Shown in pieces: positions 21,575 through 31,599 of a DNA stretch of 36,447 bases. The position numbers were made by a program, and so were the translations under genes. The stretch covers positions 23,791-60,237 of the forward strand of contig ML986826.1 in NCBI GenBank assembly GCA_010094045.1, given 5' to 3'. The stretch's first letter is position 1. Every line of letters starts with the position of its first letter. Source of the DNA: Lojkania enalia (taxonomy: Eukaryota > Ascomycota > Dothideomycetes > Pleosporales). The notes beneath the pieces are model-generated. The model saw only the letters and a list, made by a program, of their open reading frames with translations, made no database searches and was not told the origin of the DNA.

Positions 21575-23423
21575 ACGTATTCTACTATTAAAGCAGCTAA
21601 ACTATTAAAGCGGCTACTTTTTCTTAGTATTATAAATACTATATATAAACTATAATAAATCTACAATATAATCTTCTATTAATTTAATAAGAAGGTAGAA
21701 TTGAGCTTATCTTATAGGCGTATAAATTAGGCTAGTTTAAGAGCGTATAACACGCTACTATAGCTTTTAACGTATAATATTAATAACTTTCTACTCGACT
21801 TTATAGAATTGTATTTTACCCTCGTATATAACTAAATTACTAGAAGCTTATAGTAACCGAAGAATAAACAATCGTATAATATATTTTTAACCTTAATTTA
21901 TAAAGATTTACGCCCCAGCTATATAAAGTAGTAGATATAGTAGATAAACTATTAGGCGTATATAGTAGAATACCTATAAGAAAGAATTGGTCTAAATAAT
22001 TTATAGTACATATAAATAAGCTTAAAATAGCCTTTAATTAAGTAAAGGATTGCTAAAGAATAAAATAAGAGAATCTAGAAGTTATTAATATATAGTTTAA
22101 GCTTATATAGAATATAATTGCGAAATATAGTATATATAATAATAATATCTACAACTTTAATAAGATAGGCTTTTAGATAGATATTATTAGTATTATAAAG
22201 GTTGTTATAGGTTTAAAATATTATATAAGGCCTACTCTTATACAGCTAGACGATCGCGAGTAGATTATAGTTATCTAAAGTATCTATACTACTATATATA
22301 TAATTCTACTATTTATTATCTATAAAAAACACGTCTATATTTCTATATAGTATAAAGAAGTAGATATATTATATAATTGGAAAATTTTAGTTTCTAAGAA
22401 CGGCTAGACAAATAATACGCTTAGTTTTAAGTAGCTAAAATACTTTAATAAGTATATAAAGATGCGTTAAGTAGAGTTATATAGACTACTTATTTTAGAT
22501 AGCTATAAAAGCTACCTTAACTAGAAATTTAAAGATTACTACCTTATATAAAAGATCCTAACACTTTATATACCTTCTTATTTATTATATATACTTTAGC
22601 CTCTTAATATAGTTTACTTTTTACTATTAAAGCTAAAGTATTTATAGCGCGTATAAAACTTAGCGCGCTAATACGTCTACTATATTAATAAAGAAGGCTT
22701 CCTTCCAGCCTTTAAAAACGCGTTTTTTAACGTATTTATATATAAGAACTATTAAAAGGCCTTTAAAGTAATAGAAATTGTTCCTCTAAACGCGTAGGTT
22801 ATATTAGATTACCTTAATATATAACTATATACTCTACTAGAACTACTTCTATAAGAAGACTTTTAATAGTCTAAAATTCTAAGTAATATATATAAATTTA
22901 GGTTATAATTAATACTTATATAAAAGTCCTTTATATAATTATTAAAAGAGGTATAAGAAGAATTCTTACAGCTTATAAAAGGTACTAAGTTAATGCTATA
23001 TTAGAATATACTTCTTTAAGCTCGCAACTCTAAGCTTAAAAGGTAATTAGAAAAAGTAATTAAGCGTAAAACGCGTAAAAGAAAGTATATTTAGTATAGT
23101 AGTATAGTATTATATAGTAAGAGATCTTTATATATAGCTGCTAAAGTATCTATAGGCTCTTAGCTATTTAAAAAGACTCGTAGTACTAATACTTAAGAAA
23201 GGGCTTAACCAGCTTAACACTACTATAGTAACTATAGTAAGACTGGATATAACACTTATACGTACTAAAAGGATAGTAAGGAAAATTCTAAATTAGATAA
23301 AAGTATATTATATATAGAATCTCTTATTAGTATTAAGTAAATTAACTTTTTATATATAGTATTCGTTATACTAAGAAAAAGTAGCCGCTTTAATAGTTTA
23401 GCCGCTTTAATGGTGGAATATAT
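21575..23423 (+). mobile_element. Pogo/Fot1-type DNA transposon (pogo-1)
   Basis: 1,849-bp element with terminal inverted repeats of about 55 bp: ACGTATTCTACTATTAAAGC at the left, and GCTTTAATGGTGGAATATAT at the right, where the terminal CG has become TA. The repeat contains ATTAAAGC(A/G)GCTA twice in direct order. It is flanked by TA (21,573-21,574 and 23,424-23,425), the Tc1/mariner/pogo target. The left hAT arm holds the empty site, AAATTATATTTG near 344-359 on the opposite strand. It encodes a DDD transposase remnant on the plus strand. Confidence 0.9.
21690..23405 (+). pseudogene. Pogo/Fot1-family transposase (DDE_1) remnant, pogo-1
   Basis: Cut-and-paste transposase in one register from about 21,690, with stops only at Gln/Trp-type codons. 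An N-terminal DNA-binding helix region comes first, then the DDE_1 core: NFNKIGF (22,150-22,173; the first catalytic Asp is now Asn), REWIIVI.SI near 22,255-22,285, LLILDSYKSYLN (about 22,488-22,523; Asp kept) and L.PLNIVYF (about 22,593-22,618; Asp now Asn). A C-terminal zinc knuckle at about 23,220-23,262 reads Y-S-N-Y-SKTG-Y-NTYT-Y, the C-x2-C-x4-H-x4-C spacing with every ligand changed to Tyr. About 560 codons, usual for fungal pogo elements. Inactive. Confidence 0.88.
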
Positions 23424-23645
23424 TATTTATAGACTACTACTACTACTATAAATATATATAAAACCCTAGTAAAATAGTAGTATATTATACTATTATATTA
23501 AATATTTATTTTTAGAGATAATAGGTTTTATTACTAAATAGTATACTAATACTATATTTTTAGTAGTATATAAGAGTCTACTATAGTATATTATAGAATG
23601 CTATAGTTTAGAAAATACTATAAAGTATAGTTAATTACTATTATA

Positions 23646-25440
23646 TACTATAAAGTATAGTTAATTAAGTTTATATATATAGGGAAGTAGTATAAATAAA
23701 ATTTATATAGTATTAGAGAAGTATATTAGATTTTCTTCTACTAATTACTAATAGTAAAAGCTAAGTTAATTCTTATTTATTAAAGTATTATTATTTAAGA
23801 AACTATTAAAGTTAGTTATATCTTTGTCTAAAAAGCCCTTAAAAGTACTATCTAACTTTTTATTTAATATCTTATACTTATTCTTATATTATATAAGCTT
23901 AGCCTTAATTTTAGAGTTATTATTAACCTTCTCTTCGTACTTATCGCTTTTAATACTTTTAATATAGAGTAAGTTTAAATTAAGAAGAAGATTATTATCG
24001 AATTAATTATATATTAATAGAAGCTTTTAATATCTAGAGTAGTAATTAGTATATATCTATAATAAATAGATATAATAAAAAATATAATAAATTTACTTCT
24101 ACTCTAGCTCTAAAACTATAGCTAACTCTTTCTTAAATAGTCTCTTAATAAACTCTTACTATTTATTTTAAATATCCTTACTTTTAAAACTATTATTTTA
24201 TAGTTTAAAAGGCTATCTTAGTATATTTTATATATAACCTTCTATATAGCTCCTCTAAAGCTATATACCCGTAATAGACTACAAGCTAATTCTTATATAG
24301 TAGATATATCTTTCTCTTAACTAGTAGCCTTTAATAGAACTATTTAGTAATATCTAAGGCTAATCTTTTAGTTAATATACCTCTATTTTAAGTAGATAGC
24401 TTTTAGTCTTATCTTTAACTAATTATCTATTTACTTATAAGTATATATATATATAATAAATAATTGTAATAATTTATTAGACTTATAATTATTAAAGTAC
24501 TTCTCTACTATAGTTTTAATAGCTTTATCTAATATCTTTTTTTTCTCCTAGCGCTATATATTTAGTACTTTTCTATAACTGCTTCTTTTTAGCACTCTTA
24601 GTAGAGCGATTAGTAGTATAGGTACTTTTAATAGCCTTTTCCTTAGTAGTAAGTAATATAGTCTTATCTCTCTATTAGATAGCGCGCTTAGTATTGTTAA
24701 GTATACCTTTAAAGGGTACTATAAGGTTGGTTAGACAGCCTTTTTAAGAACTAGTTTAACTGCGTAGTAAAAGGACGTATTTAATTTTATAATCTTCTAA
24801 CTACTAGCTCTATATTTATTAGTAAACTATAATAAAAGACTAGTATAATTATTTACCTATATTAACTTCGCCTACTTATCTTAGTTAAAACTAACTAGTA
24901 GCTCTAGTAGCTTTAGTAGTAGTAAGCTATCTAAACTATCGAGAAAATTATTATTAATAGACTCTACTTTAATAGTTAATATTTTATAGAAACTATAATA
25001 AAAGTATATAATAAATCGAAGATTTAGAGTTATATTAATAAGAGTATAGTAGAAAGAAGAGTTATAGTAGGGTATTAGGCTCGATACAACGAGTATATAT
25101 ACTACCTATTAGTATAGATTAGATAGAAGTAATAATAAAATATATATACATCTAAATAAATATAAAATATTAGTTGGTTTAATATAAAAAACTATTACTA
25201 AAAAGTATACTGCTAGTTTTATAAAATAGTAAGTTATTATAGTTTTATATTATAGTATTCTTATAATATATATTTAAACACCTTATTAGCTTTACTTTAT
25301 AATTCTAATTTAGTACTAGCTCTTAATATATATATATTTTAGTATCTATATTTATATTTTAAGTATCTATTAATAAACCTTAACTTAGCTTTATACTACT
25401 AACTTTAATTATTAATATTAACTACTCTACTCTACTACTA
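23646..25440 (-). pseudogene. Unidentified repeat with minus-strand coding remnant
   Basis: Region beyond the palindrome. On the minus strand a protein-like register can be followed from about 24,965 (SINNNFLDSLDSLLLLKLL) to a TAA at about 23,765. Blocks include a Lys/Ser-rich segment near 24,590-24,650, KAIKTIVEKYFNNYKSN near 24,490-24,540 and a Lys-rich C-terminus (KYKILNKKLDSTFKGFLDKD, 23,817-23,880). One register change falls in a run of eight A near 24,540, and another lies nearer the 3' end. I recognise no family; the mutation pattern says it is a repeat hit by RIP. 25,000-25,440 shows nothing assignable. Confidence 0.4.
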
Positions 25441-26187
25441 TTAATATATAATATTTTATATTTAAGAAATAGTACAATTTAAAATCGTTTTAATAAGTAG
25501 TAAGTTTCTCTAAAAGTAGCTCGCCGCTAAATTAGCTTATAAAATACTTATACTAGTAAAGCCTGCGCTAGTAAAATATTACTATTACTCTAGAAATAAG
25601 TTATTATAGGTTTTTATTATAGTTATATACTAATAAAATATAACTATTATACTTTAATAGATTAAAGAATATTAGAAGAGTATTAAACTCCTTTTTTAAA
25701 GGCTCTCTTTTTTATAGCTAATCTATAAAATTACTACTATAGTTTAGGAGGATATCTATAGTAGTAAGATATATTAGTAATAGAGTATAATTAAGGCTTT
25801 CTAAGAGTTTATTAAGGTTTTTCTTATTAGGTTCTTTAAAGGTATATATTTTTTTTATATAATTTATACTATATAATACTAATTATACTAGACTATAATA
25901 TAAATATAATTTACGTAAAGCGGGTTACTATCTAAAGTAAAGATATATATTTAATAAAGTATTACTATAAGAAGTTTAGTCTTCTATTAGATTAGAGTTA
26001 TAATTCCTAGATAGTCTTAGGCTTAGAAAAGACTACTTTAAATAAAACTAGTTCTCTACTATAATAATTTATAGTAATAAATATTTAATATAGAATATAT
26101 AATATATAATAAATATATAATTTATAATTATTTCTTATAATTATAGAGAAACCTTATAGGGTACCTCTACTTTAATTTTATACTCTA
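25441..26187 (+). other. Possible coding remnant, unassigned
   Basis: On the plus strand, 25,480-25,870 reads with mainly Gln-type stops (for example SIIKAF.EFIKVFLI and ITTIV.EDIYSSKIY), hinting at a Gln-rich protein. The minus strand is also partly open, so I do not choose a strand firmly. The region may be the internal end of the element whose polypurine tract and LTR follow at 26,448. Confidence 0.3.
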
Positions 26188-26315
26188 GTACTAAGAACTC
26201 TACCCTAACCTTAACTTTAATACTAAAAACCTCTACCTAATATATACCTTAGTATTAAGAACTCTATTTTAATCTTAACCCCAGTATTAAAAGCCCCGAA
26301 CCTAACTTTAACCTA
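26188..26315 (+). repeat. 32-bp tandem repeat, four copies
   Basis: Four successive 32-base units start GTACTAAGAACTC, ATACTAAAAACCTC, GTATTAAGAACTC and GTATTAAAAGCCCC. Each ends in a TAAC- or ACC-rich segment (CCTAACCTTAAC-like). A weaker fifth unit may precede them at about 26,161. Thirty-two is not a multiple of three, so this is not coding. The CCTAACC segments resemble telomeric sequence only loosely. Confidence 0.75.
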
Positions 26316-26447
26316 GATAAAATACTATATACTCTATTTACTAGTCTAGTAAAAAGAAGATATTAGAAAAATATATAAAGAATATATAAGTAACTTATTA
26401 ATCCTACTATATAATTAAGAGGAATAGAATAACTCTTAAACTAAAAA

Positions 26448-26465
26448 TTTAGAAAGGGGGAATAG
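26448..26465 (+). other. Polypurine tract before a C2-type LTR
   Basis: TTTAGAAAGGGGGAATAG immediately before TATTATAAATATTC. It matches the C2 tract (TTAGAGGGGGAAGATAG then TATTATAG). It shows that the following LTR is the 3' LTR of a plus-strand relative of C2 whose body lay to the left. Confidence 0.7.
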
Positions 26466-26810
26466 TATTATAAATATTCTCGCGTTAAAACCTATTAAAA
26501 TATAGAATTCTATATAAATAAATAAGTAGAATTAGTTATATAAATAGTTTAACAATTTAATTAAAACTAAACTACTAAGTCTACTTAATTATAGGTTAAT
26601 AACTAAATAAGAGAAATAGTAGAAAGACTAAATTATATTTAATAACTTTATAACCTTAACTTTTATAGCTTTTTATAGTTAACTTATATATCTTTTATAT
26701 ACTCTACTTATATACTTCTATTATAAACCTATAAGAATAATCCCTTTATAATATATAATTACTTTTAGTTATTACTCTATCCTATATTTAACTAATTAAA
26801 AACTATTATA
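26466..26810 (+). repeat. C2-type LTR, plus orientation
   Basis: Its reverse complement aligns with the C2 LTR over the half next to TATAACAGCC (here AACTATTATA at 26,801-26,810; shared GTTATTACTCT and CTATTTCTC blocks). The other half (AATATTCTCGCGTTAAAACC) diverges, so it is a subfamily variant. About 345 bp. It abuts a C1 fragment at 26,811. Confidence 0.75.
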
Positions 26811-27398
26811 AATATAAAATCTAACTAATTATACTATAAAACTAAAGAAGTTTTACTAGAAAGTTAAAATAATAGATTATTAAGTAAAGTCTAGTTAGAA
26901 AATAATAGTAGTAGTAATATAAAAGAAGCTTCTTATATAGAATTTAAAGTAATAGTAAAAGGCGCTTTAAACCTAGTAAACTTCCTCTTTTCTTCTTCTA
27001 ACTTCTCTTTTTCTTCTATTAATTTTACCTCTTATTTTCTAAAATTTAAACTATACTTTTCTAAAGAATAGATATATTTCTTAATATACTCTAGGTAAAA
27101 AAGAATAGTATAATACTAATATATAGATTTCTTAAAATAATAAATCTTCTCTTTTTTAATAGTTATAAAATCTTAATAGATAGAAGTAGACTTCTTATAG
27201 ACCTTTAATATATTTATTAGAAAATAGTAAAAAGTATACTCGGTTAAAAAAAGATTATAAGATAAATTCTAAGAAAAATACTCTCTATATATAAAAAAGG
27301 GTAGTATTATTATAGTAATTATAGTTTATAAACTAAAAGTTTAAATAATAGTAAAATAGATTTATTATAATACTTAGAAAAAGAATTAAATAACTAGT
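26811..27398 (+). mobile_element. C1 3' fragment (chromodomain end plus antisense frame)
   Basis: Homologous to C1 from about 7,838 to 8,427, starting in the last chromodomain codons (AACTAATTATACTATAAAACTAAAG against AACTATACTATAAAGCTAAAG). It carries the second copy of the antisense coiled-coil frame, for example KYSLNFRK and EVKLIEEKEK on the minus strand. Both ends are cut by C2-type LTRs in opposite orientation. More RIP-altered than the 8-kb copy. Confidence 0.82.
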
Positions 27399-27572
27399 TA
27401 TAATAGCCTCTAATTAGCTAGATATAGGGTAGAGTAATAACTAAGAGTAATTATATACTATAGAAGAATTATTCTTATAGACTAGTAATAGAAATATATA
27501 AGTAGAATATATAAAGAATATTTAAGTTAACTATAAAAAGCTATAAAAGTTAGAGTTGTAAAATTATTAAAT
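27399..27572 (-). repeat. C2-type LTR, partial, interrupted by C3
   Basis: Matches the first 174 bases of the C2 LTR as written on the plus strand (TATAATAGCCTCTAATTAGCTAG against TATAACAGCCTCTAATTAGCTAG), then stops where C3 begins. The remainder is expected beyond the right end of the window. Its target in the C1 fragment is near CTAGT (27,394-27,398). Confidence 0.82.
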
Positions 27573-27620
27573 TGTAATAATGCGAAGAAATCGTTCTACG
27601 AAAAGCTTTATATATAACCT
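27573..27620 (+). repeat. C3 5' LTR, first part
   Basis: TGTAATAATGCGAAGAAATCGTTCTACGAAAAGC and onward corresponds to 36,362-36,409. The LTR resumes at 29,497 after pogo-2. Changes against the 3' copy are RIP-type (TGCG to TACG, CTACG to CTATA). Confidence 0.88.
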
Positions 27621-27622
27621 TA

Positions 27623-29494
27623 ATATATAGTATAAGCGAGCTAATCACCTAAACGAGCTAATTATAATACTAAAACTCTACTAAAATCGCGATAATTATA
27701 CTTTATAGTATTATACTATAATTAATAACTGCAGAATTAATTTAGAAAGAAGCTAGAATATAGCTTATACTTTAAGCTCTTTAATAAGATGTGATACTAA
27801 CTATACGTCGCGTTATATTAATCTATAATATCTTCTAAAGTATACTTAGTATATAAAGGCGAGAAATAGCTCTATAACGCAATTGCCGGCCTAATTTAAT
27901 AAAGTTTAATAAGACTAAGGAGTAGGTAATTGTTTAGTATATACTAGATCTAGATATAAGAGGATTTCTACTACAGCTTACTGCTGTTTAAAATATAGCT
28001 AATTTACTACTAGCTATACGCTCTACTAGCTAGATTAGAAAGAACTAGGTAGAGAACTTTATTAAACGTACGCCTAAGCTTAAGGTTAAATTTAATTAAA
28101 AGTACGACTATTTAAGAGCTAAATATAAGGATTCTAAGGTTATAAGAGGCTAGTTCTACCTTATATAGAATATAAAGGCTAAGTACAGTATTATTAACAA
28201 AAATATATATAACTTCAACAAATTAGACTTTATAATAAACGTAATATTAATAGAAGTAGTAGTTACTAGCTCTAAGAGATAGAATTAACTAAAGCAGCTC
28301 TAGCCAGGTAATTATAAGTAGACTATAATTATCTAGAGTATTAACGCGATAGGATAGGTAATACTACCTTTTATTATCTTTATAGGTACCTACTACCTCT
28401 CTATATAGTATAAAGAAGATAATATTCTACTAACCTAGGCTATATAGGTTACTGATAATAGCTGGACAATAAATAATATTAGTATTAAATAGTTAAAGTA
28501 CTTTAACGTATATATAAAGAATTGTACTATTAGTACGTATTAATTACTAATTTTTAACAGCTATAAGAACTATAACTTACTTAAATTTAGGCAGCTTTAT
28601 AAGAAAAAGAATATTATTACTCTCTATATACCTCTATATTCGTCGCACCTACTATAGCTACTAAATATAGGTTGTTTCTCGCCTTTAAAGACTATATATA
28701 GGTGCTAAGTTAAGCAGCTGATGCGCGGTTATATTAACTATATTATAAAAATTAAGTTTTTACCCTACTTTAAAGCAGCTTTTAACGCAGCAATTATAAA
28801 GAGTAATATTCTAAGTAGTTTTTAAGGTGCTAGCCTAGTTCTATTCAACCTAGATATAGTACTATTAAAGTTTAAAGTTCGACTATATACGCTAATACCC
28901 TCTATAGTTAAAAATACCCCTTAAAAGTTAAAAATACTAAGTAATTCTATTAAATTTGGGTCTTAATCTGCGTACGTTTAATTAAGAGTTTAAAAGTACC
29001 TAGATAGCTTATCTATTTTAATAGTAGAGGCGTTTAAATAGTTTATAAAGGGTACTATATATATAATATATAAAAACGTACTATTATATGCTTAGGTTAC
29101 TAAGCTTTAAATAGCTAATAAGGCTGCTATATAACGTTAATCGTATAAAAGAAAGTATATATAGAAGGAAGGTAACCTAATAATTAAAGAAGGCGCTTAA
29201 TTAACTGCTCTAAAAGAGTTTAGCACTTATACTAATAGAAAGAAGAGTAGGAAGAAGGCGCGTGTTAATAGAGACCAGCTAACTTAAAAGTACTATAGGT
29301 AGTATAGTAAAGCTAGATATAACTCGCGGACGTATAAAAATAATACTATAGATATAGAAGAATAGGCTACTATACTATATAGTATAATAGAATATAAGAA
29401 AGTATAATATTTTATAAAAAATAGTCGCGATTTTAGTATAGTCTTAGTATTATAATCAGCTTACTTAGGTGATTAGCTTACTTATACTATACGT
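27623..29494 (+). mobile_element. Pogo/Fot1-type DNA transposon (pogo-2) in the C3 LTR
   Basis: 1,872-bp element with terminal inverted repeats of about 70 bp: left ATATATAGTATAAGCGAGCT and right, as reverse complement, ACGTATAGTATAAGTAAGCT. The left terminal CG has become TA. Inside each repeat AGCTAAT occurs twice. The TA duplication is at 27,621-27,622 and 29,495-29,496. The 3' LTR at 36,400-36,425 shows the unfilled site (ATAATCTTATCCTAAAGC). The terminus begins ACGTA like pogo-1, but the rest of the repeat differs, so this is a separate subfamily. Confidence 0.92.
27740..29400 (+). pseudogene. Pogo/Fot1-family transposase (DDE_1) remnant, pogo-2
   Basis: Plus-strand transposase with Gln/Trp-type stops. 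The core motifs are recognisable with all three catalytic Asp codons converted to Asn: NFNKLDF (28,209-28,229), LLIFNSYKNYN (about 28,543-28,576) and LL.LLNIGCFSPLK (about 28,651-28,694). A C-terminal zinc knuckle at about 29,292-29,333 reads Y-R-*-Y-SKAR-Y-NSRT-Y, the C-x2-C-x4-H-x4-C spacing with Cys and His lost. It is preceded by Lys/Arg-rich helices (RKKSRKKARVNRD). The same domain order as pogo-1 indicates a common family. Inactive. Confidence 0.88.
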
Positions 29495-29496
29495 TA

Positions 29497-30299
29497 TCCT
29501 AAAGCTTTTTACTTATCTTATTCTACCTCTAGCTCCGCCCCTTTTCCCTTCTATATATAATTATATACTCTCTTATAAATAGTTTAGTAGTTCTTCTATA
29601 TCTTTTTATATAAGGCTTATAGGTATTAATAGAATTCTTAGATCTATAAACTTCTATAAACTTCTATATACTTCTAAGTAGATTTATATTATATTTAGAT
29701 CTATTATCTTACCTATACTATTATATTATATAGAAGAACTTAATACTACTAGTAATAGCCTCTTTAATAATATCGTATTAATTATTTATTTAACTATATT
29801 AAAGTTTAAAATATATCTAATTTAATTTAAGTTATAATATTTATATACTATTATATTAAATTATTTAGTTATCTAGATAGGATCTTAAAAACCTCTTATT
29901 AACCGAAGCCTTTAAGTTTAAAACTTCCTATTCTTTATAATTAGAATTACCTTTAGAAAAGCTGTATAAAGTATACCTAGGTAGAAACTTAGAGACTACT
30001 AATAATCTATTAGAATTAGAGGTAACCGCTGATATTTAACTATAATTTACCTTCTAATTCCTATACTAAAATTAATATATATATAAGTTATAGTAAGAGT
30101 AAACTTCTATTTATACGTATAGAACAACTATTACCTTTTATAGGGGGCCCTGTAATAGGCAGACCCCTCTCTATAAGACCTATAATAAAGAACCTATTTA
30201 ATTTGGAGGGAAATTAGAGTAAACTAATCTTTAAGGAATAAATTATAATTTTATAAGAGAAGATCGCACGTTTAATATAATAGAGAACTATTAATCTTA
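29497..30299 (+). repeat. C3 5' LTR remainder and leader
   Basis: 29,497-29,533 matches the last bases of the window (TTATCCTAAAGCTTTTTACTTATCTTATTCTACC). The end of the LTR cannot be placed because the 3' copy is cut by the window. The sequence has short repeats such as AAACTTCTATAAACTTCTATA near 29,650, and no recognised gene until gag. A G/C-rich patch (GGGGGCCCTGTAATAGGCAGACCCC, within 30,140-30,170) kept its CA/TG-type bases and stands out. Confidence 0.6.
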
Positions 30300-31260
30300 A
30301 TTAACTTCTATAAACTACCAAATTAGAACTAATAATATACTAGAAAACTTTTACGACTCCTCTAGTAAGAAACCTCTTAACTACCCCTAAACCCCCTTAA
30401 GCCTACTTTACTAAACGTATATCTAAGATTAAAAACTTTATAAATAGTAGTAAACCTATATTTAAATAATAGTAAGCTTTAATTCTAGACCAACTTAAGA
30501 TTAATATAGATTACTATCCGATAGAATATATACGTATAGTATTAGTATAAGAATATATCTCTATTACTATAAAAAAATATCTAGAGCTAAAATACCTAGT
30601 TAAATTAGACTAGTATTAGTTTAAGAATATTAAAGAAATAATTTTACTTTTATAATCGTATTTTATTATAGGTAATAAAGAAATAGAGGTATAATAGGCG
30701 TTTTAGGTCCTAAGAATAAATAAGGGAGAAGTATTCTCAACTTTTAAAGCTCGCTTTATTAGTATAGCTATTAGGGGATCTATATCTTAATCTAAGTGGT
30801 TCTTCTACTTATAGAATAAGATTCTCCCCAGTCTAAAGATATTAAACCTTAGCTTTAAACTTATATAAAAAGGCTCTTTTAATACTATAGTCGCCTACTT
30901 AATAGCCTATAATATAGAAAGGAGGAGTATTTCTAACCTTCTAGAATAAACTATTAGTTTATAAGTTATAGCTAAAATAAATTTAGATTAGTACTAGAAG
31001 GTTTCTAAGAGTTTATCTAAGGTAACCTATAGTCTAATACTACCCTAATCTACCCTAGTATTAATACCTTATTCTACTATAATCGCTTTCTAATAATCTA
31101 GTAAAACTCTCGCACCTAAAAGATATATAACTCTAGATAATTACTATAACTATAGTAAACTAGAATACTTTATAAACAAATATATAGTTTTTAAAGTATA
31201 AGAGATAGAGGTTAAATAAGAGAAGATTAAAGAAGAAGAGTTCTTAAACGCAAATAAGTA
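30300..31260 (+). pseudogene. gag: C3 gag polyprotein remnant
   Basis: Capsid remnant. From about 30,690 it reads V*.AF.VLRINKGEVFSTF, KARFISIAIRGSIS, SKWFFYL.NKILPSLKILN and then SFNTIVAYLIAYNIERR, resembling the capsid region of fungal Ty3/gypsy gag. The zinc knuckle at 31,144-31,185 reads Y-YN-Y-SKLE-Y-FINK-Y, with C-x2-C-x4-H-x4-C spacing and all four ligands changed to Tyr. The start codon is not identifiable. Confidence 0.8.
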
Positions 31261-31599
31261 CTATCTAGATAGTTCTCGGGTAGGAAATAGAGACGTCTAG
31301 AAAAACTCTCTATCTTAGATTTAAGTAAGTATAACTTATTAAACATCGGTTTATCGTATTTATTTAGAGGAAAGTATTTTTAAATCCTTACTATCCTATA
31401 TTTAAAAGGCGTTAGTATATAACTAAACGCTCTTATTAATATAAACGTCTAAAGCTTTCTATTTCTTAATTCTATAGTAGCTAGATTACTCTCCTAAACT
31501 CTATATATATTAATATAGTACTTACTCTTTAAAATTACTATTAAAGGTTTTTAGGACTAAATCTAAACCCTAGTTAATTAGTATATCTACTTATACCTG

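Larger units (their letters stand above)
18433..23645. repeat. Right palindrome arm
   Basis: Inverted counterpart of 119-1,106 plus 15,202-17,452, interrupted only by pogo-1 (21,575-23,423). It shows both foreign insertions in the left arm as empty: the C2 site near 20,815-20,835 and the sequence across the left-arm N gap at about 19,964-20,242. Divergence from the left arm is mainly transitions. Excluding the insertions, each arm is about 3.3 kb. Confidence 0.87.
18717..23645 (-). mobile_element. hAT DNA transposon, right copy (inverted, truncated at outer end)
   Basis: The terminal repeat TAGGGTAGTATACTATAG is at 18,717-18,734. The transposase lies on the minus strand: the dimerisation domain at about 19,280-19,070, the Glu/Lys-rich segment (CT-rich on plus) at 19,320-19,385, and the central region through 20,830. 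The homologous sequence ends near 23,645, about 50 bases short of the matching outer terminal repeat of the left copy, so the far terminus is missing. Pogo-1 interrupts its 5' region. Stops appear at the same Gln-type positions as in the left copy. Confidence 0.75.

Noticed and set aside
21575..23423. Initial impression that this element is a hAT transposon
   Set aside because: The flanking duplication is TA rather than 8 bp, and the core motifs (NFNKIGF, LLILDSYKSYLN) belong to the pogo/Fot1 DDE_1 family.
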